Source of the DNA: Phalacrocorax aristotelis
Lineage: Eukaryota > Chordata > Aves > Suliformes > Phalacrocoracidae
Direction: 5' to 3'
Assembly: GCF_949628215.1 (NCBI RefSeq)
Contig: NC_134281.1
Coordinates: 11,666,501 to 11,730,500 of the forward strand
Length of the DNA stretch: 64,000 bases
In this document: one piece after another, positions 15,783-41,252 of the stretch
How the letters are laid out: the number at the start of each line of letters is the position of its first letter
Position numbering within the stretch: position 1 is the stretch's first letter
Program-made: the position numbers and the translations under genes
The notes under the pieces: generated by a model
The model's input: the letters and a program-made list of their open reading frames with translations, nothing else
Told to the model about the DNA's origin: nothing
Database searches by the model: none

Positions 15783-18700
15783 GAATTACTAAATGAAATT
15801 AATGAGGTTGTCCATCACAGTGGAGCTAACTTGGGGTGGTCTGAGTGAAATAAGAATCAAATAGATTGAATATAAATGTGTGCTCCACAGCATGAGAGAA
15901 TATGCAAAAGCGTTTCAGCCAAAAATCAAGACGAGAGGGAAGGAGACCAAATGGCAAAGTGACAGATTGCTGCTGTGGGAAGGCTGTTCTCAATAGGTTT
16001 CAGTTTAATGTAGACATTGAACTGCCTTCCTGGCCAACAGTCCTCCTGTGTTTAATGTTAGGCTACGGAAATGAAGCTGAACAAAGGAGCACTTTGACTG
16101 TATGTTTCTACCTAATGCTATGTAATAAATGGCATTTCATTCCTTAGTGCAGCTTCAGCTCAGCGTTAAACTAATGCAAAGACAATATAGGTCCTCAGTC
16201 ACATAGATACATAAAATTACCCACAGTCTGAAGGGCGTAGAAAAAACCAAGCCCAGAAGGCAGTAGGGAATGAATGTCAATGATTAAAATAGTAGCAGAA
16301 TAGGTGCAAATATTCTTTATAGGGAAATCAATCGAAGGATAGGATTGCCATAATGAATTCAAGTCAATCTCTAATGTTTTAAAGTACTTAACCCACTCTT
16401 TAGCATTAGTTCAGCTCCAAGGTAATCATACCGTACTCTGAATGACTTCCACATACTGATCCATATGAGGTCTTAAATACAAAACTTCTCTAGCATTATG
16501 TCAGCCAGCCTGGAGGACTGGGTTTGAACTTCTGCTCTGCCACCAACTTGCTCTGTGACCTTGTGTAAGACATTTTGCCTTTTAGTCGTCTTCTTTCCAC
16601 AAAATGGGGATAGTGTTATTATCTTACGTCAGAAGAATATTCTGAGGCTTAATTAATAAATAATTGTAATGTATGGTGATTCTAGACTGAGAGCAGCTAA
16701 GAAAGTGCAAAGTACGCAACCCACAACATCCCAAAAGGCTTCACTGCACTGCCCAGCAAACTTCAAAACATGCTGGGGAGGTTCTCATGCTTTTATGTTT
16801 CAGTTGATCCTTCCTCCCACAGCTGCCTCAAACAGACAAAAAATGAGAAAGAGGGACACAAGGTAACACAGAGATACAATGACAGTTTGAGCACAGAGCT
16901 CCTGGGTCTAGCTTGGCACAGACTAGTGGTTCCTTTGCAGCCTTTAGCAGCTCTGCCAAGCTCCATCTTCCACTTCCCTTTCCTCCAGACTGTAACGGTA
17001 CCATTTGGACCCCCATCTTCAAAGGGCTTTACAGGGGCTTCTAAGTTTTGACCTTTCAAAGATATAAAATACATGTCAGTTTTTAAAATCTTTTTTCCCA
17101 TTTCTTTCAAAAAGCAGAATCGCTCATTCAGTCTGATTTTATTTGTAGGAACCAAGAAACTATAGTACCAAATTCTTTCTTGCTATGAAGTTTAAATATG
17201 TATTAGTTAAAGCAGCTCTGGTCAAAAGGGATTGTTTTTCCAATAGATTTCAAAAAATACTTACCTGCTTTAAAAAAGCAGTGTTTCTAAGCTGCAAACC
17301 ACTTCTACCCTGCCTCACACATTGAAATTGCCTGTTCCAAGTGAAGTCTTACGTGGGGGATGAATTTGCAAGTAACCTAGCACTGTTTGACACGTATTTG
17401 AACTGAAGCAACGCGGCAGTAAAAGACAGAAACAGGAATTTGGGAAATGCCAAGAAGAATTTGAGTAAGCAAAAACAAAAACAAAAGCAAAACTGTAGCA
17501 TAAGGCATGTGTTTAGAGCTAGCTGACGAATAACAGAAATTGTGCGCGTGATCACGTGAGGAATGTGTCGAAAAGATACATAAGCAATGAAAAGCTGACA
17601 ATAAAGGGCTTTTGCAAAACATCTGTCAGGAGTCCCTGACATTCATCCCTGCAGTCTTAGATGTTTATTCCCATGTTTATTCCAACATAGAGCTAAGCTG
17701 TTTTGAGCCCCAGCTTAGCATTTGCTCACGTGCACAGAAGTTATATTGTTTGAACAAAGCTTTCCCAGACTGTTGTTAGGATCTGAATAAGGTCCTTTAT
17801 TTCTTGTGCTGTAACAACCAGACTGCCCTAATTAAATAGCTTAAACATGACAGTCACCATTTAGTCACTTCTGTTGACATGGTATTAGACATGTTCCAGT
17901 CCTACGAGCGGATCATGGTTAAACATGAGGACAAAGGCGGGGATCCCCCTGGTGAAGCACGGCAGTGGAATCTGGTAGCGGACACCTGGGAAATTTACTC
18001 AAACTTGTTTGATACCCTAAAGAAGTAGTAGAGTCTTTGCAAATAACTGTAGTTTAGTAATTAGCTTTTGCCTTGCTCACTCTGTAGGCAGCCAAACACT
18101 TCTTTACAAAATATTATGACATTTAATATCAGTTTCTATGTACCAGTTGAACAACTGGTATCATTGCAAGATGACCGTTTTCCTAACTATTCAAATTTGA
18201 AATTTGTGTTTTGACCACTTACTACCTTTGTGGAAGAAAGCTGCTAAACACAACACATCTGTTTTCAACTCAAAATTTAGTATGAGGTGATGCAGCATTT
18301 GAACAAATTCTACTCAGATCAGGGTCATCAGAGACTACTTCGATGTTACTATGAAATAAGTAGCAGAAAATAAGTGTATACTGGCAGAATTTCATACAGG
18401 AAATTGGTAAGACTACACTGTCTTCTCATGGATATTGACTAACCTGAGATTGTACCAAATTTATGAGTTGTTTATTTATGTGTTGATGCTGTCACATTTA
18501 GTAAAAAACAGATGGATTTATAACATCTTCCTTTTAGTGATTACTGTGCAATAATCACTTATTTTCAGGTTCTTTTTTAACACTGAAGAGATTCAAGGAA
18601 AGGGAGAAATATCCACCCTAACGCCACACAAAACAGCTGAGTTCAGGTCAGTGTCAGCAGCAGCAAAACCAAGAAGCTGCTGCTGAACTTTCTGTGCATT

Positions 18701-19189
18701 TCAGGTGGGTGTGGCCATTAATAGTATCCTCAAGACCATACTATCCTCAAGTTCTAGGTCTGTTCAGAGAAACAGAAACCCAAAGTTACCATAAAGCTCT
18801 AGTCTCTTAACCATTTGGTAAGGATAGAAGATGGGTATTTTGTGGCTTTAAAATGGTACTGCTGGTGCTCTTGTGGGGTGTTATTCCTCCTGTGAGGCCC
18901 TGTACCTGCTCTGCAAATTCCTGTGCAAAAGCCAGTGATACAGGATTGGGGAGAGAGGGAAGTGCATTTACTAGCTGAAGTTAAAACAGAGTTTAGGAAC
19001 AGTGAATGTGTTCTGCAGGTTGCTAAGTTTGCTCAGTGACCTTGAACACACTGCTGTTCACCAGACTTTGCAAAGCAGCCTGAAATCTGACTGAAGCACT
19101 CAAGAGTAGCACATTATCTCTCTTTGGCCAGTTCACCATTTCATTCAAACGTTCACTACTTTGACAGTATCATTGCCATTTAACTTTAG
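15783..19189. other. Intergenic between two solo LTRs, no gene seen
   Basis: The sequence is AT-rich, with no coding exon, RNA gene or internal retroviral sequence recognised. The LTRs at its ends have different target duplications and opposite orientations, so they are not a provirus pair. Confidence 0.5.
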
Positions 19190-19194
19190 ACACT

Positions 19195-19772
19195 TGTCCT
19201 GGTTTCAGCTGGGATAGAGTTAAACTTCTTCATAGTAGCTAGTATGGGGCTAAGTTTTAGATTTTGGCTGGAAACAGTAGTGATGATGCAGAGGTGTTTT
19301 AGTTGTTGCTACGTAGCACTTACACTGGTCAAGGACTTTTTCAGCTCCCTGTGCTCTGCCAGGTGCACAAGGAGCTGGGAGGAGACACAGCCAGGACAGC
19401 TGACCCAAACTGACCACAGGGATATTCCATACCATATGATGTCATGCTCAGTATATAAAGCTGGGGCAAGAAGAAGGAAGGGGGGGACGTTTGGAGTGAT
19501 GGTGGTTTGTCTTCCCAAGTAACTGCTACACGTGATGGAGCCCTGCTTTCCTGGAGAGGGCTGAGCACCTGCCTGCCCATGGGAAGGAGTGAATGAATCC
19601 CTTGTTTTGCTTGCTTGTGCGCGCAGCTGTTGCCTTACCTATTGAACTGTCTTTATCTCAGCCCATGAGTTGCCTCACTTTTACTCTTCCGATTCTCTCC
19701 CCCGTCCCACCAGGGGGGAGTGAGCGAGCAGCTGCGTGGGGCTTGGCTGCTGACTGGGGCTAAACCATGACA
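19195..19772 (+). mobile_element. Solo LTR of an avian ERVL-like endogenous retrovirus
   Basis: This 578-bp plus-strand element is flanked by a perfect 5-bp target duplication, ACACT at 19190-19194 and 19773-19777. It begins TGTCCTGGTTTCAGCTGGGA and ends GGGGCTAAACCATGACA. A TATA box (TATATAAAG) is at 19452-19460. The end resembles that of the minus-strand LTR at 15286-15777, with a shared GGGGAGTGAGCGAGC-like tract before the 3' border. No internal retroviral coding sequence is present. Confidence 0.87.
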
Positions 19773-19777
19773 ACACT

Positions 19778-20620
19778 CTATGGAATTCTCATTCTAACAT
19801 GCTTCTCTAGATCTTACCCTTATGAGAGCTTTTAAAAATAGAAATGGGTATATCTAAATTATCTTCACAAATAAAAATGTTCTCCAAGGTAAATACATAT
19901 TATTCTCATTTACTGAAATTCTCAAATACTAGCTTGTTTGGTAAAGGTCAGTCTGCTTTTTACATACAATGACGGCAGTATCACAGTTTTTGGAAAAAAG
20001 TATTAAATAAAACTGTAGATATAACAGGTGATGCAAGAAAAATGCATTTGGGGAATTATGAGGGCATTTTCTAAACCATTAACAGTAATTTCAGGTGTCA
20101 AGACTTCTCCTTCAGTGAAACGTTTGTTCTTTGTCTAACAATCAGCCTCTCTCCACAAAATTATGAGTTACATACTGACCTCAGACATGCAGAAGCCATT
20201 ATGACCATGTGAACTACTCTCCACCACTGTTCACTAGATAATATTCTGTACTTCCTCAAGGCAGGAGATTAAGTAGGTAACAAATTTCCTAAAATCTTTC
20301 TGTATTTAGCAGCAGAGGGCCTGCCATTTCAATACTGTTTCAACACATATCACTGAACTTGTAAGTACCTCCAAACCAGAAGCGAGCTGGGGAATCACAG
20401 ACTAAAGGAAGAGTTAATCTATTGAAAGAAAGCCATTAATATACCCCAAAGCTCAGGTGTTAGTGACAAAGAGTTGAAATGAAATATGTACTAAACTAAT
20501 AAGTACTAAAAAAACAACAAAAAAACCCCAACCCCACATAATTTTAATAAAGGGGGGAAAAAAGAACTCCAACAGGACAAAAGTACAGTCGTGATGTAAA
20601 ATAGCTTAGGTTTCCAGAAA
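19778..20620. other. Intergenic, 3' flank of CCDC174
   Basis: No gene was seen. An A/C-rich tract lies at about 20508-20540, and the CCDC174 polyadenylation signal lies just to the right. Confidence 0.5.
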
Positions 20621-20626
20621 TTTATT
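20621..20626 (-). terminator. CCDC174: CCDC174 polyadenylation signal
   Basis: TTTATT on plus is AATAAA on minus, 117 nt past the CCDC174 stop. Confidence 0.6.
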
Positions 20627-20742
20627 TTGATCTGCTTACAGAAACTTATTTTTCCCAGATGTGGGAAAATAGAATTCTCTTCTTGGCAAGAATATTATTT
20701 CAGTTCTTTAAATCATGATTCTTGCTTATCTTTTTGTGCAGA

Positions 20743-33539
<12,797 letters not shown>

Positions 33540-34154
33540 GGCGGCCTCCGGCAACCGCCTCAGCTGGCCACCTTCTTCCCCGCTTTGCGGCCTTTACCAT
33601 AAAGCGCGGCAGAAGCGAGGCGCTTTTGCGACACCGCCGGTGAGGGCAGACGGGTCCTTCCCCGCCGCCATGTTGGGGAGGTCAGGGCGGGCCCGGGGTG
33701 ACGGCGCGGGGAGGAGCGTGGTGCCGTCGGCACCGCTGTCCCCGCTGTCCGGGCCCCAGTCAGGCCGCAGCTGGCTGCATGCCGCAATGACAGGCCCGCG
33801 CTGCCTCAGAGCCCCTCGCTGTGACTGCGGGGCAGCGGGGGACACTTGCTCAGCCTGGTGGGGCTCAGAGGTGGCTGAAGTTCTCCCTACTTGTGGCTTC
33901 TCGGCGGTGCTCGAGTTGTGTGTGAAAATGAGGGTTCCTGGCAAGGCGGAGACCAAATTGTTCAGGTCCCCCGTTGGAAACGGCCACGTGTGGCCTGGGG
34001 GCTGGAGTGCAGCGAGAGTGGTGTGGGGTGCTCTGGGGCTGGGGGAGGCCACTGTGGCCAGAGATCAAGTTGGGCTTGGCAGGAGTGTGGGCCTGCCTAG
34101 AACTGGGGTTGGGGCTAAATAAAGAAGTACATGGTTGAAATTTGGTATCAACAG

Positions 34155-34206
34155 CAAAAAAACCCAAACCAAAAACCAACAAAACCCCAAACAAAACCAA
34201 AACCCA
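34155..34206. repeat. A/C-rich simple tract
   Basis: A run of AAACCC/AAAACC-type units, free of G and T. It is one of several such tracts, all A/C on the plus strand. Confidence 0.6.
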
Positions 34207-34209
34207 GAA

Positions 34210-37200
34210 CCTCTTCCCTGCCTTAGATGGTACATGAGGACTGGAGAGATGAGACCTGAACAACTCACTGGAGCTGGAGGCAGCCATGTCCTTCAACACT
34301 AGTCTGGGTTTAGCCCTGTGACCATCGCCCTCTGGGCTGCCTTGTGCTTGGGATGAAGTGATGTGGCTGTCCTTGGTCCTCTCTCTGCATGGATCCATGC
34401 TGAGGGAGGTGGGAGTCAATGAGCCACAGCTTTACAGGACTGACAAGTGTGATCCACAATAGCCAAATACAAACCCACCTATATGTGCTGGAGCCAGCTC
34501 TGTAACCTCAGAGGTGAGTGCAGGTGGCTCTTGGGGAGTGAGGTTCGGTGTTTTATTTAGACTGGGTAGCTCATTGGATCCTTTATCATCCCCATGAAGG
34601 AAAAGAACTGTCTGATAGGTTTTAATTCAAAGTGATTCTGATGATCGTAATTATCTGGAGTTGCAAGAAGAAGCTGCCTTTCACTCGTCTTTATTAAAGT
34701 AGAAAAATACAAGGTACTCCGATGTTGGTGCTTGGCAATGTGACAGCTGATAGAAGCGTCAGATACAGTTCTTTTGATTTTTGAAATGTGTTGCTTTTGT
34801 GTTTGGGAAGCTGGGTCAGGCCCGTATTTAAATAGTTTATGGACACAGAATTGCAAAGCTGACAGAGATACTGAGTTGCTAAGTATTCCAGGGAGCGTGA
34901 AGTGTGCAATTCAAAAAGAGCAATTTCTGGCCCTAGTGAAGGTGCCTTGCTTCTGGCTTTTTAAAAGGAGAAGGGAAAATGGTGGGAGACCACAGATACA
35001 GAAAAGTGTAAGTCATATTAAAGCCATAAGGTTTACTATTTTAATCTGCAATAGAAGAAGAGAAATGAGCGTTACTGAAAAATAGGACAAAGCAATGAAA
35101 ACATCTGCGCTGTTCTAATTAAATCTCACTTCAACAAATCATGCATTGTTGCTTGTTCAAACCTCACCTAGTGACAGCACTGAGAAGAGAAACCAGCCCA
35201 AACCCAACCCAGGGCTGGTTCTGAATTATTCCCACCTTTTATTTTATTGGAGGCAGTGTCTGTGTGAGGGCACATTTCCCCCCTGAATGCATTAGTTCTC
35301 CATATTGCTCACATGCTACACTGCAGTGATAGGACTCACTTACTCACTCATCTGGGTTTCTAGTGCTGTAGGTGTTGATCACTTTCAGGACCTCAGGAGT
35401 ATTTTTACCTTGAGGTTTGCCTAACATGAAGTGTTCCTGAAGAGCTGATAGTCAGGCTTGGTCCTGTATATCCCCTTATAACTGTAGGTGCAAAACCACA
35501 TCAAGTCTCTTGAAAACTTGGCATTTAAAATTTAATGGCCACTGGTTAAGCTGAATGTCTGAGGCTTTGGGATAGGAACCCTATGTAACCAGTTTTAGAA
35601 ATGTAACAGTAGATAGCTGTATAGGTATTTCACTGCTTCTTTATATATTCTGGCTGAGATGTAAAATGATACAAATGCTGAGTCTATTCAGGCTACTGCT
35701 CTGGAAGCCACTTTTTCACCTGTCTGGCATCTCTCCGCTTCAGATGCCTGAAACCAGACCTTTGCTTGCAGGATTCCTTCTTCCTTGGCACTGCCCCTGT
35801 AAGGCTGCTCGCAGCTTATACTGCATTCTGTCCTTGCTGCTGCATTTTCCCCCCATGACCTGCCTATATCTCTTAGCAAACTGCTTGTCACACCATCCAG
35901 ATTTCAATTCCTAGCAGCACTTTTCTTCTTCACAAGAGAACTGACCCTCTCTTGTAACATTAGAAGCATGTTCTCCTTTTCCACATTTACAAACCCATTT
36001 GTTTAATTTGCTCTCTTCTTCCTGCAGTCTCTCGTTTTGTATTTACCTGTCCTAACCATGCTGGAGCAGCACTCTTTCTGTTTTGGATGTTGCATAAAAT
36101 GGCTCAGTATCATCTTGGCAGCCCTCTACGTATCAGGTGTTGGTTGGATAGTCTTAGGGGATATGTGAAGATGGAATGAGGCCCTGGAGGGGTCAGCATC
36201 TCTCTTAAAATTTTCCTTTCTGGTTGAGGGCGAGATGCATGACTGGGGTTGTAAAGAAAAGCTGTGCTACTGAGTGGTTACATGACAGAATGTGGAAAGG
36301 GATTAATCTTAGAAATTTCAAGCTAGCTCATGTTGTTGCTGTGAGTAAGGATCGCACTTGCAAGAAACAGTAGATTATTTTGTGGGTAGCAAAGGTCTGG
36401 CTAGACATGCCTGAACTGGGAAAGAGTCAATCAGTGTCACTGATGCTGCATGTAACTGGTGAACTCATGCTATGAGATAACCTTTAGCTCCTGTTCTCTC
36501 TCGGTTAACATCAGCAGGACTAGCAGGCAGCAATAAAAACAGACCCAGACAGAGGGGAGCACCACAGCTGCCAGAGCCATGGGGCTGCTCTGCATGCTGT
36601 TGTGCTCCCCTAGGTGTGGGATTTGGCACTTGAGAAAGCATCCAGACTGGTGGCTTTCAGAGCACTTTGTGAACGTCCGTTCAGTAGTCTTGTATTTATG
36701 GTCTAAGAACTGACAAGCTTTCATATGTATGGTTTCCTCAAAAAGGCTTGATGTTGACTCTAACCTGTGGAAGGCTATGCTGAGAATTTTTTTTTTAATC
36801 CAGCCCACAGACATTCATAAAATGCCAATGACGGAGGGAGAGCTGGAATAAGGTTTCCAAGTTGTGAAGCAAAATTAGCTTAACGTAAAGAAATGAGATG
36901 AGGAAGGGGGGTGGTGGAATCTGGCTGTGTGTGTATAGTATAGGCTCAGTGTGGCTGTGCCACGCTTATTTCTTGTCAGGAATCTGTGAAAGCTCTATAA
37001 ACTACCAGGTCTGATCTCAGACTGCTGATGGCCCTGAATTCCTGGGGAATAATTGATTCAGCACTTCTCATTAGTATGCTGCTCATTTTGGCATGAGGCC
37101 TAATTGTGTTTACTTCCACAAAGCTGCATCAACACAAAAAGCTTGTTTATTATTTTTGAGGAAGATGAGGGATCACAGCAGATTGTTCTTAGGGGATTTT

Positions 37201-38180
37201 GTATGAAATGGTGGTGTTTCAGCACCTTGTAAGGTTGGTGAGAGATGCTGCACAAACTTGAAATTAATCAGTTGCAAAGCTTTGGTGTGGACTTCTCCTA
37301 TATCCCCCTGACCAAAACTAAGTTATATTGTTGTTTGGGGGATTTGCTCTTCCGGGACTGATTGTCTCATCACAGACATTACGGTTTCATCCTACCCTAA
37401 GGCTTTGATTTTCTATCTTACTTTCTACATCTTGGCTTTAAGATGAAAAAACTGTGGGCAAGTAACAGCTGGACATTTTGTGAGATAAGCCCTGGTGCAG
37501 GGGCTCACACACTTTCACAGCCACTCAACAAAAAGCAACTTATCTGAGGGATGGAGAAATCCCTTCTGGTTTTCTCATTTTCAGGCTCTTCATCTCAGAA
37601 GTTATCATATGAAAGAGTTTGTGTTTTGTCAACAAATACGTTGTTTAAAACAGAGCAAGAATTTTTTTGCTTTCTCCAGTTTTCATGTTCCTGTTTGCCT
37701 AGAATATTAGTTTGTTGAATTTGTGTGACTTAGTATGTGTGAGGTCATAAACAACTGTGGCACAAGCAAAATTATTCTTAAACAAATTCTTGTATCATGA
37801 GAGCTCCAGAAGTGTTTCCTTCTGTCATAACAAAGATGGCGTCTTCCCAAGACAATGCCCCAGCATATCTTTTTTTTTTTTTTGCTTACTCCTGTATGTT
37901 TTCCTAAAGGCACCTAAAGCATACCCTAGGTTTTTGTATTTTAGCATTGCAGTTACAGAAACATTGAATTGCTGCAGCAAAACAAAAAACCAACCCCCCT
38001 TTGGTAAAAAGTCTAGATGGACACCATGGATCATTTTTTTGCAGGAAGACTGAAAATTAAAACCATTTGAGTATGTAATTTGCAGGTGTGCAGGTTAGGA
38101 GAAAAACTGTAATTCTTTGATAAACACTTGAGGTTTTTTTGCATGATCCTAGGCAGAAAGTCCAAACAGAAGTGGTGCAT
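34210..38180. other. Intergenic, upstream of the first GRIP2 exon copy
   Basis: Short open frames only; no family was recognised. No CpG island was seen between the CCDC174 promoter and the GRIP2 exon copies until 50.25 kb. Confidence 0.45.
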
Positions 38181-38185
38181 AAGAA

Positions 38186-38259
38186 GAGTGTTTGTAACCT
38201 TCCTGGCACACCTGTGGCTCTGAGTGTTTGTAAGCTCTTCCTGGCACACATGTGGCTCT
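38186..38259. repeat. 36-bp tandem duplication
   Basis: Two adjacent copies begin GAGTGTTTGTAA at 38186 and 38222. Both contain TTCCTGGCACAC followed by TGTGGCTCT. The second copy has a 2-bp insertion. Confidence 0.75.
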
Positions 38260-39380
38260 CCAGTTTTTTACTTCTTGGGTCACAAGCCACAACGTCAGAC
38301 TGCTTTTGTGCTAGCTTATTTTTGCTTGCAAACTACAAAATGGGCACAGAAGACAAATCTGGTGGTCATTTAATGCTAAATTGGAAAGAGATCTAAAGTA
38401 GCCTTGTCCTGTTCTATGGGAACGTGTATTTTATGTTCAGTTTTATAATGCACTTGAAATCATGTCTTGTGTCAACAATATTGTCCTCTCTTCTCTCTTT
38501 GCCTGTGCTACAAGAGAGGGAGTGCTGTTATGTGCTACTTGTGTAAAAATTGTAATTGCTTTTAAATACAGCTAGAAAGTAGGGATTCCCTAAGAGCATC
38601 CAACAACTTCGATCAGAAATAGGCTTAATGCCATCTTACAACAGAATCTGTAGAAGGGACATAGTTATTGCAACTGGAATTAGCTTAGAAAACTGTTATT
38701 GATAGCCGTGATTTTTTTAGTATGCATTTTAGCAAGCCTTGATGAAAATGGGCATAATGACCCTTCCTCCTTTGGGGAGCATGTGTACATGTTCTTAAGC
38801 CTGACAGGCATAAGAAAAAATTGGGTACCAGTTCAAAAGATGAGTATGTTTCTCACTATTTTCCTGCACTATGGGATATAAATCCATACATTTTCTAAAC
38901 TGGAGATGTAAGAAGCAAGCAAGTTCCAAAGAAAGCTGGCTTATTGATTATTATGTTGGGGGGCAGCTGTGGGTATTTTCATCCTCTGAAGAGGAACGTA
39001 AGCTATTGGACTACATTGTGTTGTGAATGTATTGTTGTCTCTGGTTTCTGTGTGGCTGGCATAAAAGGCAAACATGCCCTTTAAGAAATTGCTCAACTCC
39101 TTGAGATTTATGCATTCATCTGTCCACCCTTCTCTCACCATCTGTTTCTTTTGCTGTGGACATGTGAAGTTGCTCCATCCCTGCAGCAAAATGCAGCCTG
39201 GATGGTTCACAATCAGGCTTTCACATGAAGCAGGGTTTTCTTGTCTTTGCAAGCACGGATGGACTTGCCTCTCCATCAAGGTGTAGCCCTATAAAGAAGC
39301 TGGGTTTTGTATTCCACCTGCACATCTGCAAGCTCCTTCAGGACACTACAGACTTGTATTTCTTTGTCTCTAGGTCTGGG

Positions 39381-39435
39381 ATGCCGGGCTGGAGGAAGAG
39401 CCTTGTGTTTTGTCTGCAAAGAATGCAGGACAGAG
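39381..39435 (+). CDS. GRIP2: GRIP2 alternative N-terminal exon, upstream copy
   Basis: The 55-nt exon runs from ATG to a G|GTAAGA donor and encodes MPGWRKSLVFCLQRMQDR plus one base. It matches the exon at 50604-50658 in length, donor phase and 13 of 18 residues, and in Cys11, the site palmitoylated in GRIP1b-type N-termini. Unlike the downstream copy it is not in a CpG island. A pyrimidine tract ending TTTGTCTCTAG (acceptor AG at 39372-39373) lies 7 nt before the ATG, so it could be spliced to an upstream untranslated exon rather than being a first exon itself. A TATA-like CATAAAAGG lies at 39060-39068. It may be a real alternative exon or a decaying duplicate; the intact frame and donor favour function. 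Confidence 0.6.
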
Positions 39436-40395
39436 GTAAGACAAGATGGGAATATGACAGTGAAGGGGGAGACTATAATCTAGGGGATGCTCATGAGAAG
39501 GGGTTAGGTTCAATGCTCCTTTTTCCATGCATTGATATTGCTGAAGCTGCAGGGTCTATCCCAAAACTTGTGACTCTTTATTTAAAAAAAAACCCAAACC
39601 ACAATATAGCTTTCCCATTAGAAAGCATATTTTTAACTTGAAATCTGTTTCTCTTCCAAAGTACTGGTCCAGATCTCCACAGGACGTTGTTAGTGAATGC
39701 ATATGTGCTTTGCTTACAGCTCTGTCTTTAATTTGAACCTGGCCTGGCATATACAGCTTTTACAGTGGTAAAATTTTGACTATCAAAAGGCATCTACCAG
39801 ATCATAACAGTTAGGAATTTTAAAGCTCATGTACCTACTTCATGCTCTGTTTTCCTTCTTTTAAAGAAAACACTGGGCTATTGATTGTGTCAGGTAGGTA
39901 GGCACATGCTCATTGTAGCTGTAACTTTCCAAAAAGGCTACTTTATAGCTTTGAGTTTAAACCCTGTTATTTGTGTTCATTTAGTGTCAGGGTGATGGTG
40001 TGAGCCATATTTAATCACCTTCACTGTTTGTGAAATGCTTCTGTCTATGTCCTGCTGTTTGAGCTGGATTATTTTAAACCAGCAGGCTCATGGCAGCAAA
40101 TTCAGGTTTTCTGACATGGTGGCAGGAATCTGCATCCTGTAGCACATTGCTAGACCACTTTGGAGGAGGGGGATAATTTATATCTACTAGTCCTGGCACA
40201 ATATCATTGAACTGCTGTTGGTGCTTTTTAAACATATATTGAATGGTGTCATTAAAGTGTGAACTGAGTGGGATTTCAGCTTAGTATAAAGCAGCACATT
40301 TTTTTTCCTTGGAACCACAGAAAACTAGCCTGAGGTTTCGCATTTGTCTTCTCAGGCTAGAAATGCCAAAGCATGTGTTTGTTTTAAGAATAAGC

Positions 40396-40433
40396 GTGTG
40401 TGTATATATATATATGTGTGTGTATATATATAT
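40396..40433. repeat. (TG)n(TA)n compound microsatellite
   Basis: Alternating GTGTGTG and TATATATATA blocks, repeated twice in tandem. Confidence 0.9.
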
Positions 40434-41238
40434 AAAGTCTTTGTTCTTTTGGTTATCAATGATCTCTGAATTGCTCTTTGAGATGCAGACATGAAGACAT
40501 CCCTTCTGCACACTTTCCCTTTATGGAGTGTCTTGTTCTTGACACTAAGCAGAAGATGGGCTGGCATAACTGAGCAAATTATGGCTCCATGTGTGATTTC
40601 CCAATGCTTTGGAATGATTAAATCTGCATATTTAGGCAGGACATATCTCTGGCGTATGATCATTCTTACCTTGGTGCACTGGAGAGATTTAAATCAGCAT
40701 AATTGGGTATGGAGTTTCTCTACCATATGGGCATTGGTTACCTAGCAGTGATCTACCATATGCCTGTATGGACGGCTAAATGGCAGCTATGATTAATTTA
40801 TTAAGAGAACACAACTGTCCTGTGTATATATATTCCTCCTCTGATATTCTAGTGTTGAAAAGGTGCTTTTAGATGTTTTAGAACCAAGGGAATTTTTCCC
40901 CCACTGTAGGTCAAAGCCTTGATCTATTCTGGTTTGGATTCCTCTTTATTTTCAACAGTTAGATTTATCTGCAATAAAGTGTTCTTTCGCTATCCATCAT
41001 CCCACCAATTGCCCCCAAAACATGAAGTGGAGGAGGTAAGTTGTCTTTCTGGACAAAGTAGTTGGGCACTGTGTGTGTCTGAGGAGATGCTCGAAAGGCG
41101 GTATAGCAAAATATTCCCCAGGAAAAGAGATAGCAGCACCTAAGGAAGAAAGGGATAGCTGTTGATGGCTCACTCCCAGCTTCCCTCTGCAGCAATGTCA
41201 TGGAGGTGAGTCACTCGTGCTAGTAATGGGATCTCAAC

Positions 41239-41252
41239 GCAGTAGATGGCAG
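41239..41252 (+). promoter_or_regulatory. CTCF-like motif
   Basis: GCAGTAGATGGCAG fits the CTCF core with one mismatch at its first base. It is a prediction from sequence only. Confidence 0.3.

Noticed and set aside
15286-19772. A provirus bounded by the two LTRs at 15.3 and 19.2 kb
   Set aside because: The LTRs are in opposite orientation, have different target duplications and no retroviral genes lie between them.
38699-38881. Open frame starting MIAV, resembling the other known GRIP1 N-terminus (MIAVSF...)
   Set aside because: Only the first four residues agree, the start is not ATG, and no donor in the right phase follows.
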